DNA of 64,000 nucleotides from Lepus europaeus (Eukaryota > Chordata > Mammalia > Lagomorpha > Leporidae). The stretch is from contig NC_084830.1 of the NCBI RefSeq assembly GCF_033115175.1, positions 115,408,709 to 115,472,708 on the forward strand. The letters are read 5' to 3'. Below the pieces are notes generated by a model. The model was not told the origin of the DNA. It was given only the letters and a program-made list of their open reading frames with translations, and did not search any database. Every line of letters starts with the position of its first letter. Within the stretch, counting starts at the first letter, position 1. This document shows, in pieces, positions 35,515 to 46,945 of the stretch. Position numbers and translations under genes: made by a program.

Positions 35515-36520
35515 CCAGCTCTGACAATTGAAATTTTACATATCTTGAGATAACACTGTTGGCTGCATACAAGTTAATGTTGATTATATGTTACTATTCT
35601 TTCAGTATTTTTATGAAAATATCACCTCCTTCCCTGATCTTCTGATTTTTAAGTCAACATAGTATTATTATTAGTTTTCCACAGGCATATGCTTACTATT
35701 TACTTGTCCATATTTTCCTTCTTTTTGTTTTAAATATGGTCCTTATTGACAACATGCTATTAGCTCTTGCTTTTATTTATAAATTTCTTATTTTAATATT
35801 GATTTATTATACTTGAAAGGTGAAGTTACATAGAGGGAGAGGCTGAGGTAGAGAGAGGGAGTTCTTCCATCCACTGAGTCACTCCCCAAATCACTGCAAC
35901 ATGGAGCTGGGCCAGCCTGAAGCCAGGAGCCAGAAGCTTTCTCCAGGTCTCCCATGCAGGTGCAGAGGCCCTAGCACTTGGACCATCTTCTGATGCTTTC
36001 CCAGGTACGTTGGCAGGGAGCTGGGTCAGAAGTGGACCATACAGGACTCGAACTGGTGCCCATATTGGATGCCGGCACTGTAAGCAGCAACTTAGCCTGC
36101 TATGCCACAGTGCTGGCCTCTTTATAAATTTCATCTAATCTGAGTGCCTTAGTCCTTCCCTATGGACTGTAACATATTTATATGTCCAATACTTATGCTG
36201 ATTTAAAATTAATCTCTTTATCCTTAACTGCTTCCTTGTGGGAAAGTTCCACAATCTGATCTTTGAACACACTAATCCATTTTTCAGCTAGATTCTTCTA
36301 GTCATATATGTCAACAATTGTGTTGTTTACTGTAATTATGCTTTGAATATTTCTCTTTATTTTATGATTTTTTTATCTTATATCTTATTGTCATTTTTAC
36401 CTTTATTCTTTTTATATACTTATCAATTTTTAAAAGTTTGCTCAGCCATAGCAATAATTATGCCTCTGATTTTGCTCACTTTGGTGTCCCCTTTGGCCTG
36501 CTTATATTTAGGTGTCTGGT
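35515..36520 (-). mobile_element. Ancient antisense L1-like remnant split by CSINE (tentative)
   Basis: T-rich sequence with antisense L1 ORF2-like phrases such as ttgacaacatgctattagct at 35748 and cacactaatccatttttcag at 36268. Weak, and coordinates are approximate. Confidence 0.4.
35788..36120 (-). mobile_element. CSINE, antisense, with target duplication
   Basis: Plus strand runs from ttgatttattatacttgaaa through agccaggagccagaagct to ctatgccacagtgctggcc. TTTATAAATTTC occurs at 35776-35787 and 36121-36132, a perfect 12-base duplication. Confidence 0.94.
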
Positions 36521-36694
36521 TAGTTTGGCCTGGCAACCCATGTTTCCAATGAATGTGGGCTACTCTTTCTCTGGAAAGAGTCAAAGGCCAGGCTGTAATC
36601 TCTGTCCTTCCTAGTGAACTCACCACATGGAGGAGACAAGATGTGTTTCAGAACAGAGGGGCCTAAGCACTTCCAGACTCCTTTGAGTACTTCT

Positions 36695-37016
36695 TTTTTT
36701 ATTTATTTATTTGACAGGTAGAGCTATAGACTAGTGAGAGAAAGAGACATAGAGAAAGGTCTTGCTTCTGTTGGTTCACTCGCCAAATGGCAACTATGGC
36801 CGGCACTGCTCCAATCTGAAGCCAGGAGCCAGGCACTTCTTCCCGGTCTCCCATGTGGGTGCAGGGGCCCAAGCACTTGGGCCATCCTCCATTGCCCTCC
36901 CAGGCCACAGCAGAGAGCTGGACTGGACGAGGAGCATCCAGGACAGAATCCGGCACCCATATGGGATGTCGGCGCAGCAGGCAGAGGATTAAGTGAGCCA
37001 GGGTGCCGGTCCTCCC
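36695..37016 (-). mobile_element. CSINE, antisense, with target duplication
   Basis: From tttatttatttatttgacag to gccagggtgccggtc. TTGAGTACTTCT flanks it at 36683-36694 and 37017-37028. Confidence 0.94.
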
Positions 37017-37028
37017 TTGAGTACTTCT

Positions 37029-37637
37029 AATCACATCCTCTCTGCTAAGTGAATCCTGTCCCTTGATTTTGGATTTTACACATTTAATGAAGAAGTTCTC
37101 AGAGGAAACTGACAGTAGGATTTAATTTTGATAAATTATACTTATTTCCTATCAGTACAACTGAGAAGGGACAAACAGCAACGCAGAAAAGGGAATTATG
37201 TATTTGGTGATTATGATTCCTAAAGCTTAGTCAAAACCTTTATTCCATGAACTTGCCAAAGAAAATCTGGTATAACAGAATTTTCTCAATTAAAACACAA
37301 CACACACACACACATACACACACATTTTGGAGTTCCTCTAATGTCTATCAATAGCATTTATGACCAAAGAAGGCTGGAGACACCTGATGGCATTATGGTT
37401 TGGTTAAGTATATTGTATTACATAAACTCAATTTTGATTTTAGAAGAAAGAACATTTGTTACTTTTTATGTGGAAACTGAGTTACAAAACCTTTTGATCC
37501 CAATAAAAGGTGTCATAAACTATGCCTCAGGCAATAGTTCTTCTAATACTTCAAAGACTTGACAAATGAACTACTAGCTCCACAGAAACAGAGTCACTCT
37601 ATACATGTATATGATGTGGGAAGTAATATTTATATAC
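37029..37637. other. Unassigned sequence with a CA repeat
   Basis: (CA)n with small breaks at about 37296-37324. The open frame at 37341-37562 has no recognisable protein character. Confidence 0.5.
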
Positions 37638-37755
37638 CCATTCACTCATTCACCCAATCTCTCATTAATTCAATTTTTTACCATATATTATATTCTTGCT
37701 CTGTGTCACTTTCAGTTTTAGGAACTGAAGACACTATGATGAGTAGAATGAGATC
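37638..37755 (-). mobile_element. L2 fragment, antisense (probable)
   Basis: cattcacccaatctctcatt, ctctgtgtcactttcag and ttaggaactgaagacactat match the complement of the L2 3' end in order. Confidence 0.5.
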
Positions 37756-37761
37756 TCTGGG

Positions 37762-37903
37762 GACTGACTGTGCACAGTGGGTGAGCTGCTGCCTACTGTG
37801 CTTCCATCCCATATGGGCACTTGTTCAAGTCTCAGCTGCTCCACTTCTGATGCAGCTCCCTGCTAACACACCTGGGAAAGCAGCAGAGGTTGGCCCAAGT
37901 CCG
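37762..37903 (+). mobile_element. CSINE 5' half, plus strand (left arm of inverted fusion)
   Basis: From gactgtgcacagtgggtgag to aggttggcccaagtcc. The SINE 3' half is missing and the sequence continues directly into an oppositely oriented CSINE. Confidence 0.85.
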
Positions 37904-38136
37904 CAATGGCAGCCAAGGCCAGAGCTGAGCTAATCCAAAGTCAGGATCCAGGAGCTTCTTCCGAGTCTTCCATTTGGGCACAGGGACCCAAGCACTTGGG
38001 CCATCTTCCACTCCTTTCCCAGCCATAAGCAGAGGGCTGCATTGGAAGAGCAGTAGCCAGGATACCAACTGGCTCCCATATGGAATGCTGGCACCACAGG
38101 TGGAGGCTTAGCCTACTATTCCACAGTCCTGGCTTC
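37904..38136 (-). mobile_element. CSINE 5' part, antisense (right arm of inverted fusion)
   Basis: Starts abruptly at gcaatggcagccaaggcc, proceeds through caagcacttgggccatcttc, and ends in ctattccacagtcctggc. The GA block and tail expected before its start are absent. Confidence 0.85.
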
Positions 38137-38260
38137 ATAAAAAAATTCTCTTAACTATTGTTACTAATAAACCTAAACATGAGATCTCAGAAAACAATAA
38201 TAGTAGGGGAAAGCTTTAAAATGGCTGAGAGTGAAAATGGTTTTGACAAATAAAGTCACT

Positions 38261-38565
38261 GGGGCTGGTGCCATGGCGCAGTTTAATCCTCTGCCTGCGG
38301 TGCCAGCATCCCATATGGGCACTGGTTCTAGTCCCGGCTGCTCCTCTTCCAATCCAGCTCTCTGCTATGGCCTGGGAAAGCAGTGGAAGATGGCCCAAGT
38401 GCTTGGGACCCTGCACCTGTGGCTTTGGATGGGCGTAACTCAGGCCATTGTGGCCATTTGGAGAGTGAACCAACGGAAGGAAGACCTTTCTCTGTCTCTT
38501 CCTCTCACTGTCTATAACTCTACCTCTCAAATAAATAAATAAAATCTTTTTAAAAAAGAAAAATG
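38261..38565 (+). mobile_element. Young-type CSINE with internal deletion
   Basis: From ggggctggtgccatggcgca to the AAATAAATAAATAAAATC tail. AAGTCACT flanks it at 38253-38260 and 38566-38573. The block between ctgcacctgtgg and ctttggatggg is missing compared with other copies. The body is the same young type as the copy at 23530. Confidence 0.93.
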
Positions 38566-38573
38566 AAGTCACT

Positions 38574-39553
38574 AATTATTAAAATGTTAACAGTTTCAGT
38601 CATGTATCATAAAGTCTAAAGTCCATCATTGCAGGAGACACTGGAAGGTTGAAAACACCTGTTAAAATGCAACTCAAATTTTTATATTTCCACATTACAG
38701 TGAGAGTCTCAGGAATTAAAATTGCTTATACAAGTATAAATAGCCCATTTGAACTAAAAAAACTGTAAAAATATGAGAAGGCTATGTAAAAATGATAAAC
38801 ATATTTTCCTTATTTGGGAAAAACTAGAAACAAAGTGGCCTCTCCTATTCTAAAAAAACATATTGTTCTGCGATGAGCAAATGAACTAATTACTGAATTA
38901 ATTATCTACCATGCAGCAAAAAATGATCCCCAAATGGAATCACATCTCTTCATTGTTTCTGCAAAAAGATATAAGGATAAAAATGTCCAGGCAAAGGTGG
39001 TCACTGTGAAACAGACTTCTGAGGACAAATGCCCAGTATCAAGAAAGATACCAATATATAGGCAAGTAGCTAGCAAGGTGACAGCTGAGGTCTCTAGCCC
39101 CTCCCCATGAACATGCTCACACCACCCAATTATCTTCTCTTTGGACTACAGAAAACTCTTATTTCCATGAAACTACTGCCATAACTCGTGCTGGTTAAAC
39201 ATATCCAACATGGTTGCTGGCTACATGCCTGTGACAGTTTATGGCTAATTACAATACCATTATAACAGAATTCCCATTGCTGACACTCCTAGTCCTTGAT
39301 GGCCATGATATCTCTGAAACTTCTAAAAAAGGCAAGAAAATGAGTAAAACAGAAACCTCACCTGAATACTGCCCCTATGGATCTTCAAATAAACCCCAAA
39401 CTAAATACCACTCTAAGAACAACGAATCAAGAGTCAACCCAAACACAGGCCCCCATGACTATTCAATGCTTTGGGATGTACAAAGGGATAATATTCAACT
39501 TTGTTTGTGCCTACATTCCCTCCTCAGTGATTACTTTCATTTTGCTAACAATG
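38574..39553. other. Unassigned sequence
   Basis: No repeat confidently named. It holds the 5' part of a 117-codon frame (39241-39594) that runs into the next CSINE. No recognised domain; not called as a gene. Confidence 0.5.
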
Positions 39554-39565
39554 AATCTTATTTCT

Positions 39566-39898
39566 GGGGCCAGTGCTGTGGCTCAGTGGGTTAACGCCCT
39601 GGCCTAAAGTGCTGGCATCCCATATGGGCGCCGGTTCAAGACCTGGCTGCTCCACTTCCGATCCAACTCTCTACTATAGCCTGGGAAAGCAGTAGAAGAT
39701 GGCCCAAGTCCTTGGGCTCCTGCACCCATGGGGGAGACCCGGAGGAGGCTCCTGGCTCCTGGCTTCGGATAGGCACAGCTCCGGCCATTGAGGCCAATTG
39801 GGGAATGAACCAATGGATGGAAGACCTCTCTCTCTCTCTCTGCCTCTCCTCTCTCTGTGAAACTCTGACTTTCAAATAAATAATAAATATTAAAAAAA
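39566..39898 (+). mobile_element. CSINE, full length with target duplication
   Basis: From ggggccagtgctgtggctca to the AAATAAATAATAAATATT tail. AATCTTATTTCT flanks it at 39554-39565 and 39899-39910 (12 bases, perfect). Confidence 0.95.
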
Positions 39899-40397
39899 AT
39901 CTTATTTCTTTGAGAACATTCTTCAAGGTCTCATCCTCCAATTCTTTTGTGCATCAGAAAAACAAACTCAGACCCTGACTTCTAACAGGGATTACTATGT
40001 AATAAGCAACAGAGGTTGCTGTTGAATCATATAATGGACAGTTTTCTTAAGAAGAATTTCTTCACAGTCCTGTTGGGGATGCTTGAAGTGATATTTCTGT
40101 GAGAATTAGAGAGATCTTTGGAGAAATGTGGACAGAGCAATGGGGTATGGGAATATCTAAGCCTCAGGATCAGGGGTTTGAACATTTGTGGTCTGCTTAA
40201 CAATAAGCCTGATGTGAGTTGTCTCAGAAGCTTTACAATGTCAGGGCACAAGGTCAGAAGATCTGCAATTCTTCTGGGAATTTTTCCTAAGGTAGCCGGG
40301 TTGCTGCCCTAACTCCAGGTGTAATATCCTCAACAGCCTTGTCCAAATGCATGAAGCACACAAGTGGTGACAGAAATAGAAGCATCACTTATTCCTC

Positions 40398-40590
40398 CAT
40401 TCACACAATGATTTACCATGCATATTAATCCCTGCTTTCTGCCAGTCCCTGCTCTAGCCACTGAAGACACTTAGGAAAGAGCAGTGGTATCTCTGCCCTT
40501 AAGGAACACATGCTCTCCTGGAAGAAAGAAATGGGCATCAATGAGAGCAAGGCAATGGAGCAAGACGTTAAACAAGAACACAAACACCCA
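40398..40590 (-). mobile_element. L2 fragment, antisense
   Basis: tttctgccagtccctgctct, agccactgaagacacttag, ctctgcccttaaggaacaca and tgctctcctggaagaaaga follow the complement of the L2 3' region closely. Confidence 0.6.
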
Positions 40591-40899
40591 CACACTGCCG
40601 GTTTCAGAGAAGAGAAACAGCTCTCTCTGGTTTCTGCCTCACTGTTCAGAGTGGTCTCTGAATTGTTCATTTGGAGAAGGAGTTGGGGATGATATGGAAG
40701 AATGATCCAGAGCATCCATACAGGGTCTTGAAAATATTAATGGAAAATGTACATTGCTTTTAATTCCATATTCACACAAACTCTTTGAAGTGCCTGCACA
40801 TGTCAAGGAGTAAGAGGATAGAATGCATAGTAACTCTTCTCATTCATAAACACAGGTATAAGTCTGTTTAAAAAAAAAATTTCTCACTTAAAAATATTT

Positions 40900-41240
40900 C
40901 TTAAGATCTTCCTATCAACTAGGCATTCACATTAAGAAGGAATACAGATAGTAAGTGAGCAAAGTAGTAAAAAAAGGATACTTTCTGAGAGGTGTCATGA
41001 AGTTAATAACACAGGCAACTTCATGGAGGGTGACAAAGGCAGGGGTGCTCATCTTAGGTCTGCAGTCAGCTAAATCTTCTCCTAGTAGCTGCTGGTTGAG
41101 CTAAGAACTAAGGAAAAGAGGGAGCTACCTGTAAAGTGCTCCACGGTACCAGATGAGAGCGGCTGCTGTGGGAGACTTCAGGACACGAACTGGTTTGACA
41201 GTTTCAAGGGCATGGTTAGAGCACAGGCAGGTCAGAGGAA
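40900..41240 (-). mobile_element. L2 fragment, antisense (tentative)
   Basis: aataacacaggcaacttcat, ggagggtgacaaaggcagg and gcatggttagagcacaggca fit the inner part of an inverted L2, probably the same element as 40398-40590. Confidence 0.4.
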
Positions 41241-41609
41241 AGTCAAGCCTCGAGGCAGTGAAAGGCAGATCCTGTCATCTGTTTCTAGCCTATCGACGTG
41301 GAGCTTACTCCTAGGATCCGGTTTCCTTGCTTTTTCTCTGTTTCATAGGTGATCTTTGTTCATCTCAGGCCCACAAGCATTGTGGTGCCCCCCATGATTG
41401 TATGCCCAGCTTCTCGGCACAAATGTACACAAGATTTAGAGTGATCTTGATTAAGATAATGGTTATGACAATAGCAATGAAATGAGATGAACCAGCATTC
41501 AAGTCTAAGTAAGGCAACAGGACAATGTGGTTTCAATACCTACAATGGCTGCACAACAACTTTTAAATTTTTTGATAACTTCATGAAATTTTAGTAAATA
41601 AGTAGCCTT

Positions 41610-41958
41610 TTTTTTTTTTTTTTTTGACAGGCAGAGTGGACAGTGAGAGAGAGAGAGAGACAGAGAGAAAGATCTTCCTTTGCCGTTGGTTCACCCTCCA
41701 ATGGCCGCCGCGGCCGAGACACTGCGGCCGGCGCACTGCGCTGATCCGAAGGCAGGAGCCAGGTGCTTCTCCTGGTCTCCCATACGGGTGCAGGGCCCAA
41801 GGACTTGGGCCATCCTCCACTGCACTCCCGGGCCATAGCAGACAGCTGGCCTGGAAGAGGGGCAACCGGGACAGAATCCGGTGCCCCGACCAGCACTAGA
41901 AACCAGTGTGCTGGCGCCGCAAGGTGGACGATTAGCCTGTTGAGCCACGGCACCGGCC
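41610..41958 (-). mobile_element. Youngest-looking CSINE, antisense, CpG-rich
   Basis: An unbroken T run (from 41610 to 41626) is followed by gacaggcagagtggacag and a (GA)n, then an extremely CpG-rich body (atggccgccgcggccgagac, actgcggccggcgcactg) ending gagccacggcaccggcc. AGTAGCCTT flanks it at 41601-41609 and 41959-41967. The undecayed CpGs and clean tail imply recent insertion. Confidence 0.95.
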
Positions 41959-41967
41959 AGTAGCCTT

Positions 41968-42899
41968 ATTTTACCAAAAGATTTGCAAAACAACAAGTTA
42001 CCCTCCACACACTCATCACCTACACATATAAAATATTAAAAAAATATCATTTTACAAAATGAAGCTAGCATTAAACTGTATAAATTTGAGGACTTCATAT
42101 GTGGAAAAAACTCAGATTTAGACTAATAGAAAACAGTCTATTTAACTAGATGGTAATTAATTTAGATGGAGAACCTGAGTAACTTATCATGTTTACTTCT
42201 AGGTTGCCCAAGACCATTTTAACCTTTCATTTTATTATAGAATTCCAGATAATTAAGTTACTAAGCTAATGATACATTCACCCCTTTTTATATCTCTTAC
42301 CTTTCATTTAGTTTACTGTTAAAATTCAGTGAAATTCATATCTATCCATATTGAAAAGCACTACCCAACCATAATAAAAAAACATGAAGTCATAAAGTTA
42401 AAACCATTTAATCCTATTAAAGCCTCATTAAATCAAGGCAGTATTTATAGGATGGGACTTGATTCCCTTGTACACTAGCAAATCTGCAACCCGAGTCAAT
42501 GTTCACGAATTAATTAGCAACTGTAGTAAGGGCAGGTGTTTGACTGACATCTCCCTTGATCTCTTCCCTCAAGGTTACATGCTGTACAGTCATGCAATTC
42601 CTTGCCATTAATCCTTAACCCCACCAGAATGTTTGTTTATTTTGCTGAATAAGAGCAAGAGAAGGAGCAATAAAAATATATATGTAGAATGTAGAAAGGT
42701 GCTTTTATGAGATAATATTTCTTGCATTAAAAGATAATGTAAAGAAGGAGAGACTGGCATGGGCCCTATTTGCTCTCCATGTTAAGGAAAAAAAAGAACC
42801 TTCATTTTAGAGGACAGAGGTACTATGTGAATTGTTACCACACACATTAGCTAAAGATTAAAGCGGGAAATGACACAATTTTAAAGCTTAAGAGATGTG
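41968..42899. other. Mostly single-copy AT-rich sequence
   Basis: No gene. The stretch 42420-42600 has homeodomain-type TAATTAGC and mixed composition and might be a conserved noncoding element. Confidence 0.45.
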
Positions 42900-43012
42900 A
42901 AATATTTGGATCCAATCCTTCATTTTTCAGTAGAAGAAACTGAGCCACAGGAATACTTTATTTCTCCAATGAGATCCAGAGCACTAAGAGTGAGGCCAAG
43001 TCTAAAACTTTT
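42900..43012 (-). mobile_element. MIR fragment, antisense (probable)
   Basis: agaagaaactgagccacagg and cagagcactaagagtgagg resemble the complement of the MIR core. Confidence 0.52.
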
Positions 43013-44319
43013 CATTTAACTGGACTAAATTTTGCTTTTATTCCTTCTTTGTGGCTGTCGGTAGTCTTCTGATATAAACCAAAAATGTGATACTCTGACA
43101 TTTGCTATTTATGACTTTGTTGGCAGTGATGATAAAAACATGTTTACGACTTGAATGACATGTGAATAATATCTTCCTCAAAATACTGACAGTGGTCAAG
43201 ATGTAACTTCAAGTTCACGTTTATGGGCTTTCAACTATCATGTCATCCAAAGCAGTGAAGGAGTGAGATACTTTTATAAGCTGCTACAGGTCATGTATAA
43301 CTGCTTGGTTTTAATTTTTCTTGGCTGAGTTAACCGCTTTGATTTCACTCTTCAAACAATGCTTTTTTAGTATAGTAAAATAGTCCTGTTGACAACTGAG
43401 ATCAGGGACAGAAGATTCATCCTCTTGTATATTCCGTCAAGTATTTAATTTATATATACTTAAATATATAATGAATGAAATCCTATATTTGTATACATAT
43501 GAATTATATGTTGATTTATAGTTATATAATTAATGTATCAACCTTGAGAAATGATTTTTTAGGGACAGTATGATGAAAATAAAACTAATAAAAATATTTA
43601 GAATGGTATCTGAATGGACAAATTCTGAAATGGTTTTTATAAATCAATGTTAAATCTATATTTTCACAGTATTTTTCATGCTATTTCTTTTCAATGTTAA
43701 AAAAAAAGCAGAAAACAAGAACAAAAATTCAGGGCCTATTAATTACTAACTCTAATGTTGGAGGAATTTGGCAGTAAGGCATTTCAAAGGTTTTTGCTTT
43801 TTTACTTTTTTACTTTGTTAAATTTTTAAGTAATGAAGACAAATGTGCAGGATATTTATAATAGTGATAATCTGAATATTTAATATTAATTCATGTTCTG
43901 CTATAACGATATGGCAAATCTCAGTTTTTTTTCTGTACAGAAACTCCTTAATTCTACATGTCAGCCATAATAAAAAAAAAATCTTTGTATGCAGGAAGAA
44001 GAGAAAGAATATGAGACTTTCTAGAAGAATTGCTCAAAGATCCACCTTTGTAAGTAAAACAGAGATCAAACTTACTAATTTGTATTGATGTTGCAGGGAC
44101 CAGGAGAGGCACTCTGAATAAATTTCAAAGGGAACTCAATAAGCTGATGAAAAACAGCACTTTAATAAGAATCAGAGTTCCTTAGGACTAACAGACATAG
44201 AGCTACAGTTAATACTGGAGCACAAGTTGACTAAGTCAGTAATTGAACATCGTGGGTAACAAATGCAACCCAGATCCTTGGCCATATAACATCAAGATAA
44301 ATGACAATGGCTCTGGGCC
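43013..44319. other. Unassigned AT-rich sequence
   Basis: About 1.3 kb with no gene or clear repeat. Very AT-rich at 43430-43540. Confidence 0.5.
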
Positions 44320-44490
44320 AAGACTATTGTGGCATCTTTCCCCATGATTTAGTAACTCTGGGTCCTTTCAAGTTTCTTATCCCAATTCTTAGTTTTCTTC
44401 CCTGTAAAAGTCAACAATAGAGCTTACACTGAAAGGTCAAGAGAAGAGTTCTGTAAGAAAATGCACACAGAAGCCCTAACAATGACCATA
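44320..44490 (+). mobile_element. MIR fragment (probable)
   Basis: Plus-strand order: tagtaactctgggtcctttc, aagtttcttatccca, agttttcttccctgtaaaag. Confidence 0.48.
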
Positions 44491-46784
44491 GCTAGGAGTA
44501 GGAGATTAATTAAGGTTAGCTCTGATGTCAGCAAAGAGGACGGTTACTGTAATGACTGTGTGAACAGGCTGTGACCAGGAGCATAGAAGCAATTCTTCTA
44601 GGGCAATTACAATTTGCAAAACTGGTAAAGCTAGAGAAACATGGAAAAGAAATAATATATAATAATTTGAAAAGACATTTATGAAACAACTCCATTCGGG
44701 GAAGTTTTTCATCTGACAAAGAATAATATATATTCTAAGTTTCCACATATACACACCAAGAAAACACTGCTAAAAATCAATTTAGTCAACACACAGCAAT
44801 TTATATTCTGGTACAATTTATTTTGTATTAAAAACATCTAAGCACATTTCATATGAATGTTTGTAGATAAAAATTTAAATTATCAGAAATATTTTCCACA
44901 TCCATTTGTTCTCTTGCTTATTGTCCACTGTTGTGATCATACTTCTTTTAGGTTTGTGTATTTTTAAAAGTTATATTTAGACATTGCAGAGATTCAGAAA
45001 AGTGGTTGCAGAAATTGAAAAATGAAAATACTAAAGATACCGTTCATGAGATGTTTTTCATATAGCAACATTTTTCCAGGTTCAGAAGCCAAATCATTTA
45101 TAATGGGAAATATGAAGCTTATATTACCAAATTATAATAAGCATGTAGACAATTTCACAAGTCAATATTATCAAAAACAAACAAGACAGCTCCAGTAAAG
45201 AATAGCACTCAAGTGCTGAAACTTATTAGTTTGATAATGATAGGGAAAGTGTGTCATTAGATTAATTGAGCAATTTGAAAACTCACAGCTGCACTTTTTT
45301 GACAACAGAAAAAATACTCACTTCCTTATTAGGAAAATATTTTAAAGAATATTTAAATGCCTGAACATAATATCTCCCCTCTTAGAAACTAATCCTCTAT
45401 GCTCTGATAAAGGAAAAAGAAAAAAAGAAATAACAACTCCCTTTGAGAGTAACAAGATTTCTGATTTGTATTTTGTGTGATGGAGACACATGGCAACAAT
45501 TCTGCCACCTCATTAGTGGCTCTATTATGAAAGCCAGCAATAAATATCTTAAACTGAACTATAGGTATGGATATAAAATTATAAATACATAATACATTTT
45601 TGTGTATGATTATGAATTAAAACATACAAATTGAAGCCTGTGAAAACAGAGCTTTGATTACCATTTACAAATGCTTAGTTTCTCAGAATACAAGGCCTGT
45701 TTTATCAGCTTTCACAGTAAATAATTGATAAATAAATGTTTCTTTAATTTCATTTCTGAAAAGTTTAGGGTCCTCCTTATTAACAGAGAAGCACTCAATG
45801 TGTTGTCAAAGGGTACAGCTGTGAATTTTGCTCATTACTTAATTAATCTAATAATATATTTCTGTTATCATTTCCAAGCTGAAACACTGCTGAACTTGAG
45901 ACTCTTCAAAAGAGAAATCATGATTTGTCTTAGGAGATGGACAATGAATTGCTGAAGAAAGCTCATTTCTGGTAGACTAATGTCAACATCCACAATGCCC
46001 ATCCTGGAATCGTAATTTTTTTAACCTTAAAATAGAAGCAGAGGAAATGTTCTCCAATTTGTCAGAATATAATTTCTATACTATTGCATTTGATTCTGTG
46101 TTTCTTATAGCTGAAAATCATGTTTCCTCAGAAGAGATAATAAGGCCAATGAAGCTGATGTGGTTCTTGAAAAGTCCTTGGAGTGTTACATACACTTGAG
46201 AGTAAACATTAGCATTACTGGTAAATATTCCTTCAAATAACTTAATAAAAGTTGAGTTCTACCCAGCAAAAGATCCCTGATGTGTTTCTCCTTATCAAAG
46301 TACCTTTATAATTATTAGATTAATATATTTTATTTGAGAACATCCTGGCCTTGCTTTTCTTCCTCCCAAGGGCATGGTACGATTTCTTGATCTATGCTTT
46401 ACAAGAATGCAATATCAGAAGAGGTGTATCATAAAGAGGGAAGTAAATAGAAAACAACAATTTCTTTGTAAGGTTATATAAAATATGTTCCCTTGGAGAT
46501 TTGATGTTATATTTTTTAGACTCAGCCAAATTAGATCTAGAAATTTTTCATTCCTATGCACGCAACTGTGATTTGTTAAGAAAAATCCTCATGAATATAT
46601 ATTGTGGGTAAAGTGGCATCTTCAAGGAAATGGGATGTGTATAGTGACATTAAGTTACTATTTAAGTTACTATAGTAATATTTAAGTTACCAAAATAGGT
46701 GGAAAAAAATTCACCTAGTTTTTTTTATTTTCCTAGCTCCAGTCATCTTGTTGCCTCTTTCTCAGTCTCCTTGTTAACTTCTTA
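44491..46784. other. Mostly single-copy sequence; candidate conserved noncoding block
   Basis: About 2.3 kb without repeats I can name. 45450-45960 is the best candidate for conserved noncoding DNA. No credible exon. Confidence 0.45.
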
Positions 46785-46945
46785 AAACAGTGGGGCCCCT
46801 GGGATAGCATGTATCAGGATCACTGGTAACTTGTTAAAACAGCAGGTTTTTCGGTACCACACCAGAGGACCCAAACTCCCTGCCGATGAGAGGAAAAAGG
46901 TTCCAGGGTTCTAACATTTTTTAAAAAGTTTTCCAAGCAATGCAA
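46785..46945 (+). mobile_element. MER5-like hAT-Charlie remnant
   Basis: tatcaggatcactggtaact, tgttaaaacagcaggttttt, cggtaccacaccagagga and ggttccagggttctaacat follow the MER5A layout. Confidence 0.6.

Noticed and set aside
39636..39941. 101-codon minus-strand frame resembling other predicted peptides in the window
   Set aside because: It is the antisense of a CSINE; the same peptide core recurs in every similar copy.
41690..41960. CpG island promoter
   Set aside because: The CpGs belong to a young antisense CSINE bounded by a target duplication.
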